From assembly GCF_900177295.1 (NCBI RefSeq), contig NZ_FWZX01000010.1, forward strand, positions 62,001 to 126,000: a stretch of DNA of 64,000 nt, in the 5' to 3' direction. This DNA is from Tistlia consotensis USBA 355 (GTDB lineage Bacteria > Pseudomonadota > Alphaproteobacteria > Kiloniellales > DSM-21159). Both the position numbers and the translations under genes were made by a program. Of the stretch, positions 56,302 to 63,887 are shown in pieces. Below the pieces are notes generated by a model, which was given only the letters and a program-made list of their open reading frames with translations, was not told the origin of the DNA and did no database searches. Each line of letters starts with the position of its first letter. The stretch's first letter is position 1.

Positions 56302-56409
56302 CCCCGGAAGGAGTGTCCGGTGGTGGACGAGCGCCTGCGGTTCGTGTCCCGCCCGCTGGACGGGGAGGCGATGACGGGGGCCTGCCCGCGAGTCCGGGAT
56401 CTCGCGCGC
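56302..56409 (+). pseudogene. N-terminal remnant of an IS481-like transposase
   Basis: The frame reads KECPVVDERLRFVSRPLDGE, then AMTGAC, after which one base must be removed to continue RESGISR. This closely follows the usual IS481-type N-terminus (DERLRFVARLLDGExMxxLCREFGISRKTGY). The conserved beginning and everything beyond the first helix-turn-helix are gone, cut by the hypB 3' end. It marks an old insertion at the edge of the hydrogenase operon. Confidence 0.65.
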
Positions 56410-57291
56410 TCACGCCCCGATCGGCTCTTCCCTCCGCTGACGCCGCAGAAATGCGAGCCAATCCGCCATGCCTTCGCCGGTGCGGGCCGACAGCACGATG
56501 AGCTCGGCGTCCGGATTGACCTGCCGGATGTTCTCGAAGCAGCGCGCCTGGTCGAAGTCGACGTGAGGCGCCAGGTCGATCTTGTTCACGATCACCGCGC
56601 CGGCCGCCCGGAACATGTGCGGATACTTGAGCGGCTTGTCCTCGCCCTCCGGCGTCGAGATTATCGCCACCTTCATGCGCTCGCCGAGGTCGAAGAGCGC
56701 CGGGCAGACCAGGTTGCCGACGTTCTCGATCATCAGGATCGAGCCCGGCGGCGGGTCGAGCTTGCGGGTCGCTTCGGCGACCATGTCGGCCTCCAGGTGG
56801 CAGCCGGCGCCGGTGTTGATCTGGATCGCCCGGGCACCGGCCGCGCGGATCCGCTCGGCGTCGTTGGCGGTCATCTGGTCGCCCTCGATCACCGCGATCT
56901 CGACGCCCCCGGCCAGCGCCTCGATGGTGCGCTCCAGCAGGGTCGTCTTGCCGGCGCCGGGCGAGCTGACCAGGTTGAGCGCCAGCACGCCCCGGCCCTC
57001 GAACCAGCCGCGGTTGCGCAGGGCGATCCGGTCGTTCTCGGCGAGCACCGCCTGCTCCAGCGAGACGACCTCGCCGTTCGGCCCGTGGACGTGCGGTTGG
57101 TCGTGACCATGATCATGCCCATGCTCATGGTCGTGATCGTGCCCCTGGCCATGGGCATGGTGGTGATGGTGCCCTTCGTCATGGCCGGGGCCGGCGAGCG
57201 GGCCCCGGCGCAGGACCGAGCGCTCGCCCTTCTCCGGGTCGGTCAGGGTCACCGGATCGGCGGGGTCCGAGCATCCGCAGGTACCGCACAT
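56410..57291 (-). CDS. hypB: Hydrogenase nickel-insertion GTPase HypB
   Basis: A 293-residue GTPase that delivers nickel to the [NiFe]-hydrogenase large subunit. The N-terminus has the high-affinity nickel motif MCGTCGCSD. A His-rich nickel store follows (about residues 37-68, alternating His with Asp, Glu and Gly). G-domain motifs are NLVSSPGAGKTTLLERTIEA (P-loop), VIEGDQMT, and MIENVGNLVCPALFDLGERM with IVNKIDLAPHVDFD. The gene overlaps hypA by one base and is last in the leftward maturation operon. Confidence 0.97.
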   Translation of the reverse strand: MCGTCGCSDPADPVTLTDPEKGERSVLRRGPLAGPGHDEGHHHHHAHGQGHDHDHEHGHDHGHDQPHVHGPNGEVVSLEQAVLAENDRIALRNRGWFEGRGVLALNLVSSPGAGKTTLLERTIEALAGGVEIAVIEGDQMTANDAERIRAAGARAIQINTGAGCHLEADMVAEATRKLDPPPGSILMIENVGNLVCPALFDLGERMKVAIISTPEGEDKPLKYPHMFRAAGAVIVNKIDLAPHVDFDQARCFENIRQVNPDAELIVLSARTGEGMADWLAFLRRQRREEPIGA

Positions 57292-57533
57292 CAGGCCACC
57301 TCCTCCAGCTCATAGTCCTTGATCAGGAAGGCGTCGCCCTCGGCCTCGAGGAACTCGAGGCTGGCGCCGGCGAGCACCGTGCCCTCCGCGGCGAGGCCGA
57401 AGCAGAAGCTGAGCGCCCGGGGCTCGACGCAGGCGAAGGGGCCGATCGCGAGACGCACGCGCCGGACCCGGCGGCGGCCGGCGTGCTCCGCCACGATCGA
57501 CACGATGTTCCGCGTCAGGCCCAGCTCGTGCAT
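57291..57533 (-). CDS. hypA: Shortened HypA lacking the zinc-binding loop
   Basis: An 80-residue protein; ordinary HypA has about 113. The nickel-binding start MHELGLTRNIVSIVAEHAGR, the central strand VRRVRLAIGPFACVEPRALS and the FCFGLAAEGTVLAGASLEFL segment are intact. The zinc domain with two CxxC pairs that should follow is missing: LEFLEAEGDAF runs directly into the C-terminal strand LIKDYELEEVA. The frame is open throughout, so this is a clean internal deletion rather than a frameshift. Neighbours are hypB (1-base overlap) and the NicO-type transporter gene. Nickel transfer to HypB may still work, but zinc-dependent structure is lost. Confidence 0.88.
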   Translation of the reverse strand: MHELGLTRNIVSIVAEHAGRRRVRRVRLAIGPFACVEPRALSFCFGLAAEGTVLAGASLEFLEAEGDAFLIKDYELEEVA

Positions 57534-58252
57534 CAGAAGCCGCCCCAGGCCGCGCGGCCGGTCTCGATCATCACGTCGGCGCCGAGCCCGAGGGCGAGCG
57601 CCGCGGCAGCGAACGACAGGCCCTTGTAGAGCCAGCTGGCGTGGCGCTCGGCCGCGCCCAGCGGCCAGGCCGCGACGAACGACAGGGTCGCCATGCCGAG
57701 CATCGAGCCGAGCCCGAAGACCAGCACGTAGCCGACCGCCAGCCAGGCGTCGCGCGTCGCCGCCACGGCCAGCGCGAGCAGGCCGGCCGAGCCGGCGGCG
57801 CCGTGCATCAGGCCGACGAAGAGCGCCCGCAGCGGCGGGCTGGAGGGATGTTGGTGCCGATGCGGGTCCGCGTCGTGCGGCCGCGTCGCGCCGGCATGGC
57901 CGTGGGCATGGAGGTGGGCCCTGCCCTCGCCGTGGCGGTGGGCGTGGAAGTGGATCCGCTGCCGGCGCAGGCGCCGCAGCACGTCGAGGCCGAGCAGCAC
58001 CAGCATGACCCCGACGCCGAACTCGAGCGCGGCCGCCAGCCGGTCGGTCAGGGTCAGGCCGAGCAGGATCACCGCCGCGCAGATCGCGAAGAGCGTGATG
58101 GTGTGGCCGAGGCCCCACAGCGCCCCGCGCAGCGCCAGGCCCCGCTTCGAGCCGCGCGCCCCGATCGCCATCGCGCCGACCGCCGCCAGATGGTCGGCCT
58201 CCAGCGCGTGCTGCATGCCGAACAGAAACCCGAGCGCCAGGAACCCTTCCAC
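57533..58252 (-). CDS. NicO/UreH-like nickel transporter
   Basis: A 239-residue membrane protein with about six helices. The first helix has the nickel-transporter signature GMQHALEADHLAAVGAMA (H-x4-D-H). A His-rich loop (HFHAHRHGEGRAHLHAHGHA and beyond, about residues 100-135) lies between helix 3 and 4, and GLMHGAAGSAGLLALAVAAT is a second conserved His helix. Start GTG 58252 has AGGAAGG before it; a TTG at 58270 is possible. It lies inside the hyp operon between hypE and hypA, as expected for nickel supply to hydrogenase. Confidence 0.86.
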   Translation of the reverse strand: MEGFLALGFLFGMQHALEADHLAAVGAMAIGARGSKRGLALRGALWGLGHTITLFAICAAVILLGLTLTDRLAAALEFGVGVMLVLLGLDVLRRLRRQRIHFHAHRHGEGRAHLHAHGHAGATRPHDADPHRHQHPSSPPLRALFVGLMHGAAGSAGLLALAVAATRDAWLAVGYVLVFGLGSMLGMATLSFVAAWPLGAAERHASWLYKGLSFAAAALALGLGADVMIETGRAAWGGF

Positions 58253-58266
58253 GTCCCTTCCTCTCC

Positions 58267-59310
58267 TCAACAGATCCGCGGCAGCTGCTCGCCGACCAGC
58301 ATGTCGACGATGCGCCGGCCACCGAGCAGGGTCCGCATGACCACCACCGCCGGGTGGGCCTCGACAGCCCGTCCGATGGCGACGGCGCCGCGGCCGGCCG
58401 GATGGCCGCGCATCGCGGCCAGGGCCGCCTCGGCCTCGCCGGCCGGCGCGAAGAGCACCAGCGTGCCCTCGTTCGCCAGATAGAGCGGGTCGAGGCCGAG
58501 GATCTCGCAGATCCCCTTGGCCTCGTCGCGCAGCGGCAGCGCGGCCTCGTCGAGCTCGATGCCGACACCGGCCGCCTCGGCGATCTCGTTGAGCGCCGAG
58601 GCGAGACCGCCGCGGGTGCAGTCACGGGCCGCCCGCACCCCGGGCGCCGCGGCCAGCACCGCCTCCATCAGGCCGTCGAGCGGCCGGCAATCGGAGACGA
58701 TGTCGCTGGTCAGCGCCAGATCGCCGCGCGCCGCCAGGATCGCCGCGCCGTGATCGCCGAGCACGCCGTTGACCAGCGCAACGTCGCCGGCCCGGACCCG
58801 GCTGGCCGCGAGCCGCCGCCCGGCCGGGATGACGCCGACGCCGGAGGTGGTGACGAAGAGCTTGTCCGCCGAGCCGCGGCCGACGACCTTGGTGTCGCCG
58901 GTCACGATCACCACGCCCGCGGCCTCGGCCGAGGCGCGCATCGAGGCCGCGACCCGGCGCAGCAGCGCGACCTCGACGCCCTCCTCGATGATGAAGGCGG
59001 CCGACAGCCAGAGCGGCCGCGCGCCACCGACCGCGAGGTCGTTGACCGTGCCGCAGACGGCGATCGTGCCGATGTCGCCGCCCGGGAACTCGACGGGATC
59101 GACGACGAAGCTGTCGGTCGTGAAGGCGAGCTGCGCGCCCGGCTCGGCGAGCGCCGCCGAGCTCAGGCGCGCCTGGTCCTCCAGCTCGCCCATCTCGGGG
59201 TTCCGGAAGGCCGCGACGAAGACGTCGGCGACCAGGTCGCGCATCGCCTTGCCGCCGCCGCCGTGGGCCAGGGTGACGCGCTCGGCCGAAAGCCGTCGGG
59301 GCGGCGCCAT
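58267..59310 (-). CDS. hypE: Hydrogenase maturation factor HypE
   Basis: A 347-residue ATP-dependent enzyme that dehydrates the thiocarboxamide on its C-terminal Cys to thiocyanate, the cyanide source for the [NiFe] site. The start RVTLAHGGGGKAMRDLV, the AIR-synthase-like core (VEFPGGDIGTIAVCGTVNDL, VIVTGDTKVVGRGSADKLFV) and the essential C-terminal PRIC are all present. ATG 59310 was chosen because GGAG lies 8 bases upstream; GTG 59319 overlaps the hypD stop and is possible. Confidence 0.97.
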   Translation of the reverse strand: MAPPRRLSAERVTLAHGGGGKAMRDLVADVFVAAFRNPEMGELEDQARLSSAALAEPGAQLAFTTDSFVVDPVEFPGGDIGTIAVCGTVNDLAVGGARPLWLSAAFIIEEGVEVALLRRVAASMRASAEAAGVVIVTGDTKVVGRGSADKLFVTTSGVGVIPAGRRLAASRVRAGDVALVNGVLGDHGAAILAARGDLALTSDIVSDCRPLDGLMEAVLAAAPGVRAARDCTRGGLASALNEIAEAAGVGIELDEAALPLRDEAKGICEILGLDPLYLANEGTLVLFAPAGEAEAALAAMRGHPAGRGAVAIGRAVEAHPAVVVMRTLLGGRRIVDMLVGEQLPRIC

Positions 59311-59315
59311 GACGT

Positions 59316-60497
59316 TCACTCCGCCGCCTCCGCGCCGCCGTGCTGCCCATCCCCGTGCTGCCCGCCCCCGTGCTGCCCACCCCCGTGCTGCCCGCCGCCA
59401 TACTGGTAGTAGGCGGCGCAGGCGCCCTCGCTGGAGACCATCAGGGCGCCCATCGGGGTCTCCGGCGTGCAGGCCGTGCCGAAGACCTTGCACTGCCGCG
59501 GCTTGATCACGCCCTTCAGCACCTCGCCGCACTGGCAGGACTTGGGATCGGCGATCCGGAGCTGCGGCAACGGGAAGCGGCGCTCGGCGTCGAAGCCCGC
59601 ATAGGCCGCGCTGAGGCGCAGGCCGGAGTGGTCGATCGAGCCGAGGCCACGCCACTCGAAGAAGGGCCTGAGCTCGAAGACCCGCCCGACCGCCTCCAGC
59701 GCCTGGCGGTTGCCCGCGTCGAGGACGACCCGGTCATACTGGTTCTCGATCTCGCAGCGTCCCTCGTCGAGCTGCTTCAGCAGCATCCAGATCGACTGCA
59801 GGATGTCGAGCGGCTCGAAGCCGGCAATCACCACGGGGCGCCGGTAGTGCTCGGCGATGAAGGCATAGGGCCGGTTGCCGATGACCATGGAGACGTGGCC
59901 GGGCCCCAGGAAGCCGTCGATGCGCAGGTCCGGCGAATCGAGGATCGCCTTGATCGTCGGGATGATCGTGATGTGGTTGCAGAAGAGCGAGAAGTTGCCG
60001 ATGCCCTCGGCCTCCGCCTGCAGCACGGTCAGCGCCGTCGACGGCATCGTCGTCTCGAAGCCGAGCGCGAAGAACACGACCTCGCGCTCGGGGTTGTCGC
60101 GGGCGAGCGCGAGGGCGTCGAGCGGGGAATAGACCATGCGCACGTCGGCGCCGTCGGCCCTGGCTTGCAGCAGACTCTTCTTCGAGCCGGGCACGCGCAT
60201 GGCGTCGCCGAAGGTGGTGAAGATGACCTCGGGCCGCTCCGCCAGGGCGACGCAGTCGTCGACGCGCCCCATCGGCAGCACGCAGACCGGGCAGCCCGGC
60301 CCGTGCACGAGCTCGATCTTCCCGGGCAGCAGGGCTTCCAGGCCGTAGCGGAAGATCGAGTGGGTGTGGCCGCCGCAGACCTCCATGATCTGCAGGGGCC
60401 GCCCCTCGGGGGTCTCGATGCGCCCGGCCAGCACCTCGATCTCGCGGAGCAGTGTCCTGGCCTTCACCGGGTCGCGAAACTCGTCGACGTACTTCAT
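59316..60497 (-). CDS. hypD: Hydrogenase maturation factor HypD with GGGQH-repeat tail
   Basis: A 393-residue Fe-S scaffold protein on which Fe(CN)2CO is assembled with HypC. Key cysteines are in IMEVCGGHTHSIFRYG, LVHGPGCPVCVLPMGRVDDC and the C-terminal [4Fe-4S] region SCQCGEVLKG, PRQCKVFGTAC and SSEGACAAYYQYGG. After the normal end comes an extra tail of about 25 residues made of four GGGQH/GDGQH units and GGAEAAE, encoded by a 15-bp tandem repeat. ATG 60497 overlaps the SIS-protein stop (ATGA). Confidence 0.97.
   Translation of the reverse strand: MKYVDEFRDPVKARTLLREIEVLAGRIETPEGRPLQIMEVCGGHTHSIFRYGLEALLPGKIELVHGPGCPVCVLPMGRVDDCVALAERPEVIFTTFGDAMRVPGSKKSLLQARADGADVRMVYSPLDALALARDNPEREVVFFALGFETTMPSTALTVLQAEAEGIGNFSLFCNHITIIPTIKAILDSPDLRIDGFLGPGHVSMVIGNRPYAFIAEHYRRPVVIAGFEPLDILQSIWMLLKQLDEGRCEIENQYDRVVLDAGNRQALEAVGRVFELRPFFEWRGLGSIDHSGLRLSAAYAGFDAERRFPLPQLRIADPKSCQCGEVLKGVIKPRQCKVFGTACTPETPMGALMVSSEGACAAYYQYGGGQHGGGQHGGGQHGDGQHGGAEAAE
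59340..59399. repeat. 15-bp tandem repeat encoding (GGGQH)4 at the HypD C-terminus
   Basis: GTGCTGCCC recurs at 59340, 59355, 59370 and 59385, an exact 15-base period with small changes between units. In the hypD frame each unit encodes Gly-(Gly/Asp)-Gly-Gln-His. Such repeats change copy number easily. Confidence 0.9.
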
Positions 60498-61207
60498 GGC
60501 GCCGCGCCTTCCGCCGGCCCGGAACCGGCAGCGAGCCCGCCGCGCGTGTCGGCGAGCAGGCTGTGCACCAGGTCCCAGAGGATGTGATAGATCGCGACGT
60601 GGCATTCCTGGATGCGATGGATGCTGTCGCTCGGCACCACCAGGCAGTGGTCCAGGCTGGCGCTCCGCGCCATCGCGCCACCCGCCATGCCGGCGAGGCC
60701 GACGGTCGTCAGGCCCAGCGCCTTGGCCTTGTCGAAGGCGGCCATCAGGTTGGCGGAGTTGCCGCTGGTCGAGACCCCGATCAGCCCGTCGCCGGCGCGG
60801 CCGTGCGCCACGATCTGGCGCAGGTAGACGTGCTCGAAGCCGACATCGTTGCCGACCGCCGTCATGACCGCGACGTCGGCCGTCAGGCAGGTCGCCGGCA
60901 GCGCCGGCCGTCCGGCGGTCACCGGATGCTGGAACTCGACGGCGATGTGCGCGGCGTCGCAGAAGGAGCCACCGTTGCCCATGGTGAAGAGCCGTCCGCC
61001 GCCACGATAGACTCCGGCAATGGCCCGGGCGACCGCCACGACGGCTTCGGCGTTCTCCTCGAAGAAGCGGCGCTTGACCTCGACCGAGTCCCCGGCCTTG
61101 CGGCGCAGGGATTCGACGAGGCCCGCCGCGAGGTCCCGCTCGTCCCGGCGCTCGCCATAGAGGAAGGGATAGAGGCTGCCCAGGGTGTCCTCGGCGATGC
61201 TCGTCAT
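60494..61207 (-). CDS. SIS-domain phosphosugar-binding protein (GmhA-like) within the hyp operon
   Basis: A 237-residue protein with a sugar-isomerase fold. Motifs are LFTMGNGGSFCDAAHIAVEF, LIGVSTSGNSANLMAAFDKA and LDHCLVVPSDSIHRIQECHV, close to sedoheptulose-7-phosphate isomerase GmhA. It overlaps hypC upstream and hypD downstream by 4 bases each, so it is expressed with the hydrogenase maturation proteins. Its role there is not obvious: either a passenger gene or a phosphosugar-linked function. The N-terminus (about 60 residues, with YPFLYGERRDERDLAAGLVE) is longer than in GmhA. Confidence 0.88.
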   Translation of the reverse strand: MTSIAEDTLGSLYPFLYGERRDERDLAAGLVESLRRKAGDSVEVKRRFFEENAEAVVAVARAIAGVYRGGGRLFTMGNGGSFCDAAHIAVEFQHPVTAGRPALPATCLTADVAVMTAVGNDVGFEHVYLRQIVAHGRAGDGLIGVSTSGNSANLMAAFDKAKALGLTTVGLAGMAGGAMARSASLDHCLVVPSDSIHRIQECHVAIYHILWDLVHSLLADTRGGLAAGSGPAEGAAP

Positions 61208-61491
61208 CGCCAGGCCCTTCCCGAGGCGCGCATCGCCTCCAGCTCCTGCTGGACCTCGCCGAGCTCGGCCAGGATCTCCAGGGTGCGGGCCGCCTGCGCC
61301 TCGTCGATGCGGCTCATGGCGAAGCCGACGTGGACCAGCACCCAGTCGCCGACGCAGTCGGCGACCGCATGGTCCTCGTCGACGATGCAGGCCAGGTTGA
61401 CCTGGCGCCGGACGCCGCCGATCTCGACGATGCCGAGCTTCTTGGCGGCGTCGCTGATCTCGACGATCCGGCCCGGAATGCCTAGGCACAT
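61204..61491 (-). CDS. hypC: Hydrogenase maturation chaperone HypC
   Basis: A 95-residue chaperone with the diagnostic start MCLGIPGRIVEISD; Cys2 binds iron with HypD. The OB-fold core VDEDHAVADCVGDWVLVHVG and FAMSRIDEAQA are typical. It overlaps hypF by 10 bases and the SIS gene by 4. Confidence 0.97.
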   Translation of the reverse strand: MCLGIPGRIVEISDAAKKLGIVEIGGVRRQVNLACIVDEDHAVADCVGDWVLVHVGFAMSRIDEAQAARTLEILAELGEVQQELEAMRASGRAWR

Positions 61492-63887
61492 GGCTCCCTC
61501 CCTGGCTGCGTCTGCCGCGACTGGGCCTGCCGCGACTGGGCCTGCCGCGACTGGGCCTGCCGCGTCGCCAGCGCGACGACAGCCTGGCCGAGCGCCAGGC
61601 CGCCGTCGTTGGCCGGCACCCTCTCGTGACTCAGCACGGAGAAGCCCCGCGCTTCCAGCCCCTCGTGGACCAGGGCCAGGAGCGTGCGGTTCTGGAAGCA
61701 GCCGCCGCTCAGTGCAACCGTCGGATAGGACCGCTCGGCGCCCGAGAGGCGCTCGGCCATCGCCACGATGCCCTTCGCCAGGCCGCGGTGGAAGCGGGCC
61801 GCGATCACCCCGACCGGAGTCTCCAGGTGCAGGTCGCCGAGCAGCGCGCGCCAGGCGGCGAGCGGCTCCAGGTAGGGCAGGCCTCGGCCGCCGAGCAGCG
61901 GGATCGAGAAGGGATAGGCCAGCTCGTCCGGCTCTCCGAGCGCCGCCGGATCGACCGCCGCCTCCAGGCGCATCGCCGCCTCGCCCTCGTAGGCCTGCTC
62001 GTCCCAGGCCAGGCCGCAGAGCGCCGCAGCAGCGTCGAACAGCCGGCCGCAGGACGAGGAGAGCGGCGAATTCAGTCCCTTGGCGATCATCGCGTCGAGG
62101 GTCGCGCGCGGCAGCGCTTCGAGCCGCTCGAACAGCGCCAGATGGCCGAAGTTCATGGCCAGCTCGGCCCAGCCCAGTTCCGCCATCAGCTGGGCATAGG
62201 CGTTGCGCCAGGGCGCGCGGACCGCCGCGGACCCGCCCGGCAGGGCGACCGGCTTCAGGCAGCCGAGGCGCCGGGAGCTCCGGTAGTCGCAGGCCAGGAA
62301 CTCACCGCCCCAGATCGTGCCGTCCTCGCCGAATCCGAGCCCGTCGAGAGCGATGCCGAGCACCGGCCCGCTATCGAGCGGCAGGCCGTTCTCGGCCAGG
62401 CAGGCGGCGATGTGGGCATGGTGGTGCTGGACCTCGACCAGCGGCAGGCCGGCGCCGAGCGCCATCTCCCGGCCGCGCTTGCTCGAAAGGTAGTCGGGGT
62501 GGCGGTCGACCGCGACCAGCTCGGGCTCGTGCTCGTAGAGCCCTTGGTAGAGCGCCAGGTTGCGGGCCGCCTCCTCGGCGGTGGCGGCGTCCTCGAGGTC
62601 GCCCATGTGCTGGCTCAGGATCGCCTGGCCGTCCTTGACCAGGCAGAAGGCGTTCTTCAGCTCGCCGCCGAGGGCCAGCACCCGCAGGCCGCCGTCGAAG
62701 CCAGCCGGCAGCGCGATCGGCGCCGGCGCGTAGCCGCGCGCGCGGCGCAGCAGCCGCGGCCGGCCGAGATCGACGCGGAGCACGGAATCGTCGATGCGGT
62801 TGGCGATCTCGCGGTCGTGCATCAGGGCAAAGTCGGCGACCCCGGCCAGCTCCGCGCGCGCCGCCTCGTTGCGGGTGCACTGCGGCCGGCCCGAGACGTT
62901 GCCGCTGGTCATGACGACCGGCCGCGCCATGCGGCGCAGCAGCAGGTGGTGCAGCGGCGTGTAGGGCAGCATGAAGCCGAGCTGGCCGAGGCCGGGCGCA
63001 ACCGCGTCCGGCAGGGCCTCGCCCTCCGCCTGCAGCAGGACGATCGGCGCCGCAGGGCTCTGCAGCGCCGCCGCCTCCGCCTCCGAGAGCGCGCAATAGC
63101 GCCGGATCGTCTCCAGGTCGCGGGCCATCAGCGCAAAGGGCTTGGCCCGCCGGCCCTTGCGCGCGCGCAGACGCTCGACCGCCGCCGCGTCGGCCGCGTC
63201 GCAGGCCAGGTGGAAGCCGCCGATGCCCTTGATCGCGACGATATGGCCCTTGGTCAGCATGCCGCCGGCCGCATCGACCGCGTCGAGCAGGGAGAAGGCC
63301 TCGTGGCTGACCGCGCCGCCGCCCAGGTGCTCGATCCAGGCGCGCGGCCCGCAGGCGTGGCAGGCGATCGGCTGGGCGTGGAAGCGCCGGTCGGCCGGGT
63401 CCTCGTACTCGGCCCGGCAGTCCGGGCAGAGCGCGAAGGCGCGCATCGTCGTGCGCTCGCGGTCGTAGGGTGCCGCCTCGACGATCGAGAAGCGCGGCCC
63501 GCAGTTGGTGCAGTTGGCGAAGGGGTAGCGGTAGCGCCGGACGAAGGGGTCGCGCACCTCGGCCAGGCAGTCGGGGCAGGTCGCCGCGTCCGGCGTCACC
63601 GAGGCGTGCATGGCGCCGCCGCCCGACAGGGCGATTCGGAAGCCCTCGGGCGCCGGCCCGTCGAGCGGCGCCGTCTCGATCCGCTCGATGCGCGCCAGCG
63701 CCGGCGCTTCCGCGCGCAGCCGCTCCGTAAAGCGCTCCAGGGCCGTGCCCCAGAGCCGGATCTCGACGCCCTCGCCGCTGTTGCGCACCTCGCCGCTGAG
63801 GCCCAGCTCGGTGGCGATGCGCCAGACCGTGGGGCGGAAGCCGACGCCCTGGACCTGGCCGCGCACCGTGATGCTCTCTCCCCTCAT
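61482..63887 (-). CDS. hypF: Carbamoyltransferase HypF
   Basis: An 801-residue enzyme that converts carbamoyl phosphate to carbamoyl-adenylate and loads the HypE cysteine. Domains in order: acylphosphatase (RGQVQGVGFRPTVWRIATEL), two zinc fingers (CPDCLAEVRDPFVRRYRYPF with NCTNCGPRF, and CPDCRAEYEDPADRRFHAQP with ACHACGPR), a YrdC-like domain (KPFALMARDLETIRRYCALS, VVMTSGNVSG), and a Kae1-like domain (VEVQHHHAHIAACLAENGLP, VALSGGCFQNRTLLALVHEG). An unusual C-terminal tail repeats SRQAQ, coded by a 15-bp tandem repeat. It overlaps hypC and the upstream NHL gene by a few bases. Confidence 0.96.
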   Translation of the reverse strand: MRGESITVRGQVQGVGFRPTVWRIATELGLSGEVRNSGEGVEIRLWGTALERFTERLRAEAPALARIERIETAPLDGPAPEGFRIALSGGGAMHASVTPDAATCPDCLAEVRDPFVRRYRYPFANCTNCGPRFSIVEAAPYDRERTTMRAFALCPDCRAEYEDPADRRFHAQPIACHACGPRAWIEHLGGGAVSHEAFSLLDAVDAAGGMLTKGHIVAIKGIGGFHLACDAADAAAVERLRARKGRRAKPFALMARDLETIRRYCALSEAEAAALQSPAAPIVLLQAEGEALPDAVAPGLGQLGFMLPYTPLHHLLLRRMARPVVMTSGNVSGRPQCTRNEAARAELAGVADFALMHDREIANRIDDSVLRVDLGRPRLLRRARGYAPAPIALPAGFDGGLRVLALGGELKNAFCLVKDGQAILSQHMGDLEDAATAEEAARNLALYQGLYEHEPELVAVDRHPDYLSSKRGREMALGAGLPLVEVQHHHAHIAACLAENGLPLDSGPVLGIALDGLGFGEDGTIWGGEFLACDYRSSRRLGCLKPVALPGGSAAVRAPWRNAYAQLMAELGWAELAMNFGHLALFERLEALPRATLDAMIAKGLNSPLSSSCGRLFDAAAALCGLAWDEQAYEGEAAMRLEAAVDPAALGEPDELAYPFSIPLLGGRGLPYLEPLAAWRALLGDLHLETPVGVIAARFHRGLAKGIVAMAERLSGAERSYPTVALSGGCFQNRTLLALVHEGLEARGFSVLSHERVPANDGGLALGQAVVALATRQAQSRQAQSRQAQSRQTQPGREPCA
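61513..61564. repeat. 15-bp tandem repeat encoding SRQAQ units at the HypF C-terminus
   Basis: TGCCGCGACTGGGCC is repeated exactly at 61513, 61528 and 61543, with a partial fourth copy. In the hypF frame it encodes Arg-Gln-Ala-Gln-Ser repeats after the normal end of the protein, just before hypC. Confidence 0.9.

Noticed and set aside
59340-59399. Tandem repeat considered as a CRISPR-like array
   Set aside because: The units are 15 bases with no spacers and lie inside the hypD coding frame.
61513-61564. Tandem repeat considered as a regulatory array between hypF and hypC
   Set aside because: It is in frame within hypF and encodes SRQAQ units, so it is a coding repeat.
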